A stretch of 64,000 bases of DNA from Plantago elongata (taxonomy: Eukaryota > Streptophyta > Magnoliopsida > Lamiales > Plantaginaceae). Under the pieces are notes generated by a model. That model had not been told where the DNA came from. It saw nothing but the letters and a program-made list of their open reading frames with translations, and did no database searches. Both the position numbers and the translations under genes were made by a program. Location: contig JAYMSP010000009.1 in assembly GCA_036897095.1 (NCBI GenBank), positions 62,001 to 126,000 on the forward strand. The letters are read 5' to 3'. Positions 11,335 through 20,732 of this stretch are shown piece after piece; position 1 is the stretch's first letter; each line of letters opens with the position of its first letter.

Positions 11335-13099
11335 TGTTGGTATAAACGGTCAGATTGTACTTTAAATACACGCAGCGGAATTTCAAAACTTTTTTATTGA
11401 CCAACATGATTACAATAATTTAACGTGCTAAACATAGATAAATGAAGCTTACTCTAATAGCTCCGATTGATGTTAGCGATCTGCAACTCGTCATTAGCAA
11501 ATGTGTATCTGCTCCTTTGCGATTGCAACCACATCTTCGAGTTCCTCTAATCCCTCTTCGAGTAATTCCCACTCCTCGTGCGAATTCAGATTGTTTGTTT
11601 CTTCTCAAACCTCGGTATCTACAGGAGTACCTATTATCAAGAAGAACGCTAGGATGTTCTTGTGTTTGGATGTAGAGAATATGTGTATAAGACTAAAAAT
11701 CGAATTTTTGTCATCCATTATCTCTTGTTTTCTTTTAGTGTGTTTTTACAAAGTTCTATCTAATAGTAACATTTCTCCAAGAAATAAAACTGATTATCAC
11801 TAATGACAATCAAACCACCAATTAACTATAAGACCAAATGAGCCAAAAAACGTGAAAGGAAAGATAAGCACCAAATGCAAATGAGAAAGTGGGAGTAATA
11901 ATGGGGACACACGTCCCCATGTTTTATCTCCCTAGGTGCGTGCGTTGCACGCGCCCGTGTTCCTCCATGCTGGGCCAAACGGTCCAACTTACTCTCTTCT
12001 CCTCCTTTTATTTATGTGGTCCATTTGATATTTCAAGCCCAGCCTTATTATTAAACTTAATTCCAAAATTAATCAAAATATAACACTATTTTAATTGTTC
12101 AAGTCCAATTTAAACCAACTAAAATTATTCTCATATTATTTATAATAAATAATATTCTTGTATTATTTACAATAAATAATCTATAATCCATATCAACATC
12201 TCTGGTTTGGTAAATTATTCTCCATATAGTGTGATTCATAGGGCCTTATATATTAAGCACTAATCCAATTAAGTTCACGGTGAAACTCCTAGACAATTTA
12301 CCAGACAATATTAATATACAAGGACGTTTGTGAGGACATACAAACCACCTGTAATGTAAGACTTTAATGATAGTACGGTCCTTTCATTCACGAATACTCA
12401 AATAAGTCTAGAACATGATTTCATGTCTGTTCCAATAACTTATTCATTTCTTTCTCAATCTTGATCCTCGATCATATTCAAACACAATTTTGAATACATC
12501 GTAATGCATTGGCCAATGACTAACGAAACCTAACTATGAGATGTAAAGTATTCACTCCAATGTCTATTGCGAGGAATGAATACTATCTTGGCTCAACTAC
12601 TACTCTCATGTGCTCCGTGATGTACCCAACACATGCCGTATCTACCCCATTTGGAGTGCAATCATTGATCATGGTCAAAGTACACCAGTTCACACATGTA
12701 GTAGACATGAATAGAATTAACCAAATGGTTTCTCGGCGGGTCTACCAACACCATCTAAGGTGTCCATGCATCCATAATGAATGACCAAGTCATTCGTAGT
12801 CGTGAGAGCTACTGCATTCTCTAAGAATATGATGCATATTGCATGACAATCTCTAGCGTGTCATTAATATCCCTAATCTTAATGACACTCGATTGGGGTC
12901 ATTTTAGAACTTACGTTATGTCATCTAAATTTTCACACACTTGGTGATAACGTGTAGTACAAGGGAACATCTTATCGAATTATTCAAACAACCAAATAAT
13001 CAATTCAATAAATGCAATGTCAATATTATAAACAATAATAGAGTTGAATGTGATCATATTATATATCATCCTTATAGACGGTTGTCTCTAGGACATACA
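11335..13099 (-). mobile_element. Solo LTR, copia-type (fossil)
   Basis: A 1.77-kb block reads, on the minus strand, from TGTATGTCCTAGAGACAAC to TTTATACCAACA, with the TG...CA ends of an LTR. Before the 3' end there is an AATAAAA signal and a TTCCGCTGCGTG stretch of the kind seen in plant copia LTRs. No internal gag-pol sequence and no second LTR are present, so it looks like a solo LTR left by recombination. The 5-bp flanks (CCATC and TACTT) do not match, so the ends or the target duplication have decayed. The family within copia is not assigned. Confidence 0.6.
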
Positions 13100-13111
13100 T
13101 ACTTTCATCAT

Positions 13112-13200
13112 CACTACAAAAGAAAGTGTTTTACTTGACGAATTCTAGGTGACAATAGGTAATTGTCATGCCAGGCTACTTTATGGTGTCATTCAATTGT
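13112..13200 (+). mobile_element. CACTA-like transposon tip
   Basis: CACTACAAAAGAAAGTG at 13112 is a textbook CACTA (En/Spm) terminal inverted repeat, and GTGACAATAGG / TTGTCAT motifs follow as possible subterminal repeats. I could not find the facing end (TTTTGTAGTG) downstream in 13.2-16 kb, so the element is truncated or its other end has diverged. It directly abuts the solo LTR. Confidence 0.4.
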
Positions 13201-13204
13201 GAAA

Positions 13205-13390
13205 GCGTTTGTAGCCGAGTGGCAAGCTGAGACACCCCGTACCCATGAGGTTACGGGTTCGATTCCCCGAAATGGGTGATTATATTCTCTGAATAGAGAT
13301 TGGTGGTGATTTGCATTTAGAATCGATTGATAAATTCGTCTTGTTCAACAATTGTAATTGTAATGCAATATTTCATTTCAATAATAATTA
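13205..13390 (+). mobile_element. tRNA-derived SINE, copy 1
   Basis: The head looks like a tRNA gene: A box TAGCCGAGTGGC at 13213 and B box GGGTTCGATTC at 13255, spaced as an internal pol III promoter. A body with no tRNA fold follows (TAGAGATTGGTGGTGATT...). A second diverged copy lies at 29150-29310, which makes this a dispersed family rather than a tRNA gene. Confidence 0.6.
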
Positions 13391-13399
13391 AAAAAATTG

Positions 13400-14690
13400 T
13401 CATTCTATTGTCAAAACAAAATTAGGCTCTTGTTAAATGCAAAACACATTTTGCTAAACGCATGATATTTTCTGAAAGTTATAAAAATAATTCTAAGTTT
13501 AAAGTTTTACAAATACCTAAAAAACACTTCAAATTTAAAAAAATATAATTCAATTATCATCATATCATCATGATCACCATATAAAACAACACCATCATAA
13601 TCATATTATTTTAACAACAAATCATACAATTTAGAAAAATAATATAAAAATATTATTACAATAATTGAAAAAATATCATAAAACTAACTATATTATTAAA
13701 AAAATAACTTAACAATATACATGCAAAGTTTTATATATTTAACCGACCGAAAATGGGTGTTTCGGGACGGAATACTTGTGACCTACAAAAAAGTAGGCCA
13801 CAACATAAGTGTTGACTTCAAAAGCGAAGGACACAACATGATTGTGGTCTATATTTTCGAAGGCCACAACATGATTGTAACTTATGTTTTTCAAAGGCCA
13901 CACGTATTTTGGTGGGGAAACACTTATTTTATTATCGAATAATTAAAAATATATATAGTTTTATAGTATTATTTAAAAAAATAAAATAATAATGTACCAC
14001 TACCATAAAAAGATTACAACACAAATTACCAAACAATTAAATTTTTAAAAAAGAAGAAGATAAAAACGCTTGTAGCCTGGCAGGCCCCAAACACATTTTG
14101 GCCTATCGTTTGGTAGGCCACAATCAGGTTGTTGGTTATTGCATACCACAACGTGTCTGTGGCCTGCCAACTGGGAGGCCACAACTTAGTTGTGCAGTTG
14201 TGGCATGCGAACACAATTTTGTGGTCAATGTATTTCGGCCGGAATTCGACAACTATTATATCGGATTCGAGTCAATTTTTATGAAAGAGAAAAAAATATT
14301 CTCTATAAAATGTAATTAGTCGGGCGATGACCATCATTATCATTAAAACGTATTTCAGTTCATGTTTGGAGTTGTATTTAAAATATATTTTGGATGTTTT
14401 TAGGATATTTTTACAGTATCTTTTTAGAATATTTTTATAACTTTAAAACTATTGGGTCATTTTTGTAAATTATTAGACTTTATATTATTATTATAAAATT
14501 TTAAAGGTGTTCCACGTTTACCATTGTCAAAAAATTATTGGAAGTAATAATTTATGACCACCTATTGAAGATATACTACTTTAAATGACAAATGTTATAA
14601 CTTGTCAAATAAAATAAAAGTTGGGGAAGTTTGGGTGATAAATTGGACATTTTCTCAAAGTATGGACAGTTTTGCACAGAGATGAGAACG
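13400..14690. repeat. AT-rich stretch with GGCCACAAC minisatellite-like repeats
   Basis: Between about 13780 and 14220, GGCCACAAC or a close variant followed by ATGATTGTGG recurs seven or eight times at 40-50 bp spacing, partly in inverted orientation (GTGGCCTGCC near 14160). The block is bracketed by ACCGACCGAAAATG near 13741 and ATTTCGGCCGGAATT near 14231. The rest is AT-rich with no gene. It may be the interior of a non-autonomous DNA transposon, perhaps the one whose tip is at 13112. Confidence 0.45.
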
Positions 14691-14886
14691 AGACCCAAAT
14701 TGATTAATGGCTAAAGCCAAAGCAATCGTTAAACCCAAGTTGAACCGATCGGATTCAAAATTAGAGATCCAGGAATCTATCTATTAGCTTCGATCGATCT
14801 TCAGCTTCGTTTCAACAATCACTCAGCTTCAGTATTCACTCAAATCAGTCAACTTGGGTTTCATCAATTTCGACATCAAACTAAGG
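14691..14886 (+). other. Possible non-coding first exon of the F-box gene at 16656
   Basis: The stretch has the look of a plant 5' leader (TCAGCTTCGTTTCAACAATC..., pyrimidine-rich) and ends in AACTAAG|GTTCGTG, a fair donor. A matching acceptor TTTTTTCAG sits at 16620, just before the F-box gene start. This is inferred from splice signals only; no transcript is available. A spacer with no gene follows from 14887 to 15892. Confidence 0.25.
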
Positions 14887-15264
14887 TTCGTGCCATGCCC
14901 ATGGATTAAAGGTACATCGATTAACCAAATTGCAAATTGATTTTGTGTTAAACTTTGTGACTACAGTCTACTACGTATTTTTTGGTCTCGATTTCTCATG
15001 TCAGTCAGTATTTCGATGGAGCTCGGCTACGCTAAATAACTAAGTAGAACTGAACTGAAATTAATGAGCCGTATACAAAATTAAGTGATTGCTTATGTTA
15101 TCTACCTGACTGCCATATTTTTTGTGGTTTGTGATTCTACGAATTATGCATATATAACACAATACAGTATATGAGTATTAACTGTGATTTTTCTCCATTG
15201 GTTATGACTCTGATGATTATGTTATTGCATTCGTAATGTATTTATGTAAATGCGGAAACAGGTA

Positions 15265-15490
15265 TGTCAATGAAATCGTATCACAAGTGTTACTGCTAGG
15301 TGCTACCGTGTTAGCGTATAGACACAATGCTTTCCCTCATGTTTTCACTTTTCACCATTCCACAACTTCCTGTGTATAGTTACAATTAGCTAATCTGCCA
15401 CAACCATAACTGGAAAAGTAACGCAAAGGGAAATATATAGTAGCTAATGTCACAGATAAGATGTTATACTGTACACCACGACATACCTTT
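15265..15490. repeat. Spacer block duplicated at 18225-18375
   Basis: TATCACAAGTGTT...AGACACAATGCT and GGGAAATA...GTAGCTAATGT...GATAAGATGTTAT recur in the same order at 18225-18375. This shows that the F-box genes at 16656 and 18762 sit in a roughly 3-kb tandem duplication that includes their flanks. Confidence 0.7.
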
Positions 15491-15892
15491 TAATTGCATC
15501 GTTGTTTCCATTGTTCTACGAGAGGACAGAGGAAGCTAAAGAAATTAGAACAATAAGTAACATTAACCAATAATTTCTAGCTGTATTTTTCCAAATTAAA
15601 TGGAAGTATGTGAAAATGGCTAAAAAAACAAGTGAACTAGAAGTATAATTTCTCTTCAACAAAGTAGAATAAGTTTGATGAAAGGCCTAAGTGATAACTT
15701 CCATTTCTTGGACTATTAATTATCATAGGAGGTATGTTTTGTCTCCAAGCCAAATCATAGTCGGCGATTTTTGTTTGTCTGCTAGTAAGTTAGAGGATCA
15801 GGAACAGAAAATGATCATATAATTTCATTCAGAGTATTCGGCTAAACATGGGGTAAAGAAAAAATAAATAGAATATTTGTTGATAAGAAAAT

Positions 15893-15995
15893 TGTGCTAA
15901 TGGAGTCTAGCACCAGCTGCCTGTGTCCCTTCTCCTTCCGGACAGACGAACAATCATTTGCATGCTTTGTTCACCTGTATTATTTTTGCCTCCAT
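15893..15995 (-). pseudogene. Stub of a minus-strand F-box gene (first about 34 codons)
   Basis: On the minus strand this aligns with the first coding part of the gene at 7966-9220, from its ATG to the codons for P-L-A-Q, and then homology ends. It is what remains of the minus-strand partner in the duplicated head-to-head block. The plus-strand partner (16656) survived intact. Confidence 0.75.
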
Positions 15996-16655
15996 TGTAA
16001 CACTTATTAGCCTGCTTCTACCAAGATTACGTGTGAAAATTTCCACTTGATAAAAGCAATGCTTAGGGTCGTTAAGTAAGAAATTGCAGATACTTTAAGT
16101 AAGAAATCGACAGATACTTGTATATAACAACATTTTTGATAAAATGATGTATTCGATGACTAATGTGCACCTAATATTGACAACAACGAAGTATTTTAAA
16201 ATCATGCCGGCAATTAATGTGCTGTTCACTTCAAGAGTTCTTTAACCAAAATATGACAGCTTATGTGACCTGCCCTGCCACTGCCAGCCTTCATGTAATG
16301 ACAAAGCGCTTTTAACTTGATTGAAGAAGTTAAAGAACATTAGACATAATATTAAACAAAACAAAACCTGTGTTGATCAAAGTTTATTCTTGTTTACGAT
16401 AAGCTGCCAGTCTGTTAATATTCGGATTAAAGAGGCCTTGAATTGCCTGGTCAGCACACTATTTGCCTGCCTGCTGATCCCTATACCTGTGTTCTTAATT
16501 AACAGTGTTGCTATCACCTTACACATATAGTACATTGTTTTATTTGCAAATGCTGTGATATAGTATCTATCCTTTTCTTACTTAACACGGCGAAACTTTG
16601 CTTGGGTGTAATTTTTTCAGTTATCTTAGTTGAAGCAGACAAATTTAGAGACACA
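15996..16655. promoter_or_regulatory. Upstream region of the F-box gene, homologous to 9221-9804
   Basis: It is homologous to the divergent promoter of the other F-box pair. The acceptor-like TTTTTTCAG at 16620 is conserved. The open frame seen at 16321 is not coding. Confidence 0.5.
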
Positions 16656-17897
16656 ATGGAAGCAAGTGATGCCAAGGCTCAACTGAAGCATATGGTATGT
16701 AGGCTGCGTGAACGAAGAAAAACCATGGGAAATTGGGGCCAGAGTCTATTAGCACAATTTATACTGGAGAATGCACAAGAAAGAGCAGATCATGTAGCAC
16801 AGGTATTGGAAAGCACTAATGAGACTCGGAACCAGGTGGATCTTCCTGATGATCTACTCATCAAAATATTCATTTCATTACCTGCCGAATCTCTTTTCAG
16901 AGTCCAGTTTGTTTGCAAAAGATGGTTCAATTTGATCAGTAGCCCAACTTTCGTCAGATTGCATGCGAAGCAATCTGAGACGTTTCTAATCTGTCGAAGG
17001 TTGAATTTTTCCCCTAATCATGTTGATGAAACGACCAACAGTTACTTTCATTTCATGGATCTTGATAAAAATCACTTGAGGCACATTTTTGTCAACTCAA
17101 GTATTATCGGCATGATCAATGTTCTATCAAGCTATGATGGTTTGGTTCTAGTACAAAGGGAAAATAGTACGAGCTTGATACTCACGAATCCAGTGACAAG
17201 GAAATGTACCGAGCTCCCACCAAGCAAGGTAACTACTTCAAACGAATCCTATGGCTTAGCCTTCTGTAACAAAGAAAACACGTACAAAGTGGTTCACTTG
17301 TTCTCTGCAAAGCCAAGTTATATAGGATGTAGAGTCCTGAGCATTAGTACAAGAAAATGGATAACGATAGAGGGATTTTCACACGAGCAACTACCATACG
17401 GTAGGCAGAATATGGTTTATGCAAATGGGAAAGTGTACTGGACACCTCGATACAACCATGTTCATTTTCACAAGTTTGTGACTTTGAACTTGCAGAATGA
17501 GCAGTGTATTACCAGAAACTTGCCCGTGCGCCGCACTATGAGAGATCAGCTTCTTGAGGTTGGTGGAGTTCTTGGATTTTTAACTTACGAAACGAATGAT
17601 CTGCTGCAAGTTTGGATATTGAAGGAAACTGACGAAGAATGTTATGCTAATTGGATAAAGAGATGCAGCATCGACCTGTGTTGTATCAGGCATTATGGTG
17701 CTGTGCCTGTATGTAGTCCAAGAAATGGGATAGATATGGTTTTCTATTCACCTCCCCGAAGAATTACATATGTTTACGACTTTGAAAAAGGTGATAAGAA
17801 ATTGACCTGCACAAGGGACGACATAGAATCGTGGAGTGAACCAGTAGAGAAACTCTACATTCCTCATCGACACACACTTGCTTCGTGGGAAACTTAA
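16656..17897 (+). CDS. F-box/FBA protein
   Basis: Intronless coding region, 413 aa. I chose the ATG at 16656 (M-E-A-S-D-A-K) because it matches the start in the paralogs. An in-frame ATG at 16602 adds 18 residues, but a likely splice acceptor falls between the two. Layout: N-terminal module with LLAQFILENAQERADHVAQV (about 31-50), F-box at 62-103 (LPDDLLIKIFISLPAESL then V-C-K-R-W-F), and an FBA domain with SYDGLVLVQRE and LTNPVTRK. It should recruit a substrate to an SCF E3 ligase; the substrate is unknown. No lesions are seen. The pseudogene at 9805 is its sister, and the gene at 18762 is the next nearest relative. Confidence 0.9.
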   Translation: MEASDAKAQLKHMVCRLRERRKTMGNWGQSLLAQFILENAQERADHVAQVLESTNETRNQVDLPDDLLIKIFISLPAESLFRVQFVCKRWFNLISSPTFVRLHAKQSETFLICRRLNFSPNHVDETTNSYFHFMDLDKNHLRHIFVNSSIIGMINVLSSYDGLVLVQRENSTSLILTNPVTRKCTELPPSKVTTSNESYGLAFCNKENTYKVVHLFSAKPSYIGCRVLSISTRKWITIEGFSHEQLPYGRQNMVYANGKVYWTPRYNHVHFHKFVTLNLQNEQCITRNLPVRRTMRDQLLEVGGVLGFLTYETNDLLQVWILKETDEECYANWIKRCSIDLCCIRHYGAVPVCSPRNGIDMVFYSPPRRITYVYDFEKGDKKLTCTRDDIESWSEPVEKLYIPHRHTLASWET

Positions 17898-18761
17898 AAA
17901 GCTCCATGCTCAAGACCTGCTGATTTTCCATCATTAATATGATGTGCACGCATGACTGCAAGTCTGCAACTTGTATGGAACGCTGATATGTTTTCTGCCT
18001 GTTTTTGTTCTCCTTTCCATTTGATATGTAGAAATGTGTTACTTGTATCTCGTGCAATTAAAAAATATCGGGATACTCTTACCAACCTCATCAGATAACT
18101 GTTATTATAGAGAATTACTGAATGTTCATGTGTCGAAGGAATGGTACTGGCAGCTCATGGAGAATCCATGATTCTCTATACTTCTGTTGTTGATCTCTAC
18201 TCGTATTGTGAGCCATGGATATAATAAACTTATCACAAGTGTTCTGCTAACCTATAGACTCAATGCTCTACCTCATGCCTCAACCTTTTTTGTGTAAAGG
18301 GAAATACGAGTAGCTAATGTTTCTGATAAGATGTTATGTGGATACACCACAGCATAACTGAAGAATCAGTAACAGTAACCCATAGTTGCTATATATAAAA
18401 TGATCATATATTTCCATTCAGACTGTTCGACTGAAAATGACGTAAAGACAAAACAAAACGAATTCTTGTTGATCATATAGTTTTCTCTTGTAAGAAAGCT
18501 AAACCAGATTGGAATAAGCTGTCATCTGTCATATTAAAGTTAAATCAACCATTCAATTCATCAGCACAGTATTTTCCAGCCAGATTCAGAAACCTTTGTT
18601 TTTGTCATTATATTGCCAAACACATCCAATACATCATTTGGTTTCAAATGTTGTCATTTGTGTTTGTTCATTTCTTACTTAATACCTCCAAACATTTACT
18701 TCACTGAGTAGAATTTCCTCGACTGATCTTAGGCGAGCTAGGAATTCTAGTAAGGGACACG
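17898..18761. other. Spacer between two tandem F-box genes
   Basis: It contains the repeat of the 15265-15490 block and the probable leader of the next gene. No gene is seen; short minus-strand open frames at 17764-18091 are shadows of the F-box gene and its 3' flank. Confidence 0.5.
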
Positions 18762-20102
18762 ATGGCCGGAAATGATGCAGGCTTCCAACGCACTCAAATG
18801 GTTTATGGGCTATGTAGAAGGATAAAGGCTGCAGGAAACTCATGCCATATTTTGTTAGCACAATTTCTACAGGAGAATGGACCAGAAAGAGCAGATCATG
18901 CAGCACAAGTGTTGGAATGTACTAATGAGACTCGAAATCAGGTGTTTCAGTTTCTTCCTGATGATTTACTCTTCAAAATTTTCATTTCATTACCTGCCGA
19001 ATCTCTTTTCAGAGTCCAATTTGTTTGCAAAAGATGGTTAAGTTTGATCAACAATCCAACTTTTATCAGATTGCATGCTCATCAATCTAAGACGCTTCTA
19101 ATCTGTCAAAAACTGGCTCTTTCACCTAAACATGTTGATGAAAGGCCTCAAAGATACTTCCATTTCATGGATCTTGATCACACAAAGAACTATTTTGTCC
19201 ACTCAAATGTCGACAGCATGGTCACTGTTCTATCAAGCTGTGATGGTTTAGTTCTAGTAAGAAGGAAGCATCAATTGACCTTGGCACTCATGAATCCCAT
19301 CACTAGGAAGTATACCGAACTCCCACCAAATTTGAGTACAACTTCAGGGAATGAATCCTATAGCTTGGCTTTCTGTGACAAGGATTACACATACAAAGTG
19401 GTGCACTTGTTCTCTGAAAGGCCAGGGTACATAGGATGTGGAATCCTGAGCATTAGTACTAGAAAATGGAAGCTGGTCGAGGGATTTTCATCCAGGTCAC
19501 TGCCAAACGACAGGTCAAAGATTGTCTTTGTAAACGGATCTATGTACTGGATGCCTCCGCACCATCGAGATTATTTTGTCTCTTTAAATTTGCAGGCTGA
19601 GAAGTTTATTACCAGGAAGTTGCCAGCACGTCATCGCATATATGATAAGCTACTTGATATTGGTGGAGTTCTTGGATTCGTTACCCATGAAACACGTCAT
19701 ATCATGGAAGTTTGGATTTTAAAGGAAAATGGGGTTGAACCTAACACGGATTGGATAAAGAGATGCAGCATCAATCTTAGTCTGGATAGCAGGTGTTCTG
19801 CTGTGCCTATTTGTAGTCCAAACGGCAAGGGTATAGTATTTTGTTATACGAGGGAACATCACTTGTATGTTTACGACTTTGATAAAGGTGATACGAAGTT
19901 GGTGTACTCAAGAGACACAGGGGCATGTCATCAAAGCATGGATAAACTCTTCATCCCCCATCAAAACACACTTATTTCATGGGAGAATAAACGAGAATTA
20001 TCATGCGAACAGCTGAAAGCTGATTTTGCAAGGAACATTAAGTTAAATGTTCTGTTCATTTGCTGCATGTTTTTGCACTTCTTCTTGATATTTTCTATGT
20101 AA
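18762..20102 (+). CDS. F-box/FBA protein with hydrophobic C-terminal tail
   Basis: Intronless, 446 aa. It starts M-A-G-N-D-A-G, the start conserved in the relatives. N-terminal module LLAQFLQENGPERADHAAQV at about 31-50; F-box about 64-105 (LPDDLLFKIFISLPAESL, V-C-K-R-W); FBA domain with SCDGLVLVRRK and MNPITRK. Its relatives stop near S-W-E-T, whereas here the frame runs about 35 codons further and ends in a hydrophobic stretch (LFICCMFLHFFLIFS). This could be a membrane anchor or just read-through into former 3' UTR after loss of the ancestral stop. The gene is otherwise intact. A copia element begins only 56 bp after the stop, so its 3' UTR is probably interrupted or replaced. Confidence 0.9.
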   Translation: MAGNDAGFQRTQMVYGLCRRIKAAGNSCHILLAQFLQENGPERADHAAQVLECTNETRNQVFQFLPDDLLFKIFISLPAESLFRVQFVCKRWLSLINNPTFIRLHAHQSKTLLICQKLALSPKHVDERPQRYFHFMDLDHTKNYFVHSNVDSMVTVLSSCDGLVLVRRKHQLTLALMNPITRKYTELPPNLSTTSGNESYSLAFCDKDYTYKVVHLFSERPGYIGCGILSISTRKWKLVEGFSSRSLPNDRSKIVFVNGSMYWMPPHHRDYFVSLNLQAEKFITRKLPARHRIYDKLLDIGGVLGFVTHETRHIMEVWILKENGVEPNTDWIKRCSINLSLDSRCSAVPICSPNGKGIVFCYTREHHLYVYDFDKGDTKLVYSRDTGACHQSMDKLFIPHQNTLISWENKRELSCEQLKADFARNIKLNVLFICCMFLHFFLIFSM

Positions 20103-20158
20103 AAGTGTCCTCCTGTATATCCAGATTATTTACTACTGAAATTTTGATTGTTCCTACT

Positions 20159-20732
20159 TGTAAAAATACAAGAAAGACATGAAGGGAAGGACTTTGTATT
20201 GATTATCAGAGTAGTTATAAATGGTGTAGTGAAAAGCTTGAAGAACCATGCTAACAATAGGTTTTATTTATATTACTACGAGTGCTTCAAGTAACCCTAA
20301 TTCTATTACATAAAAGGTCGAAAAATTAAATGTTACTGGACAAATGAAACTGCATAACTATAGCACGCCTATCCAGCTCTTGATCAAGCTAAGAATCGTT
20401 GATCTTGAATTAAACGGCTGAGATTGGTCCTCCAAGTAGCGTACTTGGTTGCATAATTTTGTCTTCTTTTTGTAGGTTGAAGACGACCTTTTATCCAAGT
20501 CGAGAGTCGCCAATTCGTTTAGCAACTTGTTCTCTGATTGGTTGGTTCCGGTTAAAGTGATATTACATTTTCTGCTTGAGTCCTTTAACAATTCTTCCTT
20601 TTTACTCTCAATTTTCAATTCCTTCGCGCCTTGAGTTTCAGTCCCCGAACTTTTGAATTCTTTGCACACAACTCCTGACAAATTACAACTTTTGGTCCCT
20701 TGATTAATTCTTTTATTCCTGAAATTCCAATA
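20159..20732 (-). repeat. 3' LTR of the copia element
   Basis: 574 bp, plus-strand ends TGTAAAAATACAAG and AAATTCCAATA. It is adjacent to a polypurine tract on its inner side, which marks it as the 3' LTR in the element's orientation. Confidence 0.9.

Noticed and set aside
13208-13285. Possible tRNA gene (A and B boxes)
   Set aside because: The A and B boxes are good but no full cloverleaf or acceptor stem closes, and the same head with a non-tRNA body recurs at 29150. It is a SINE.
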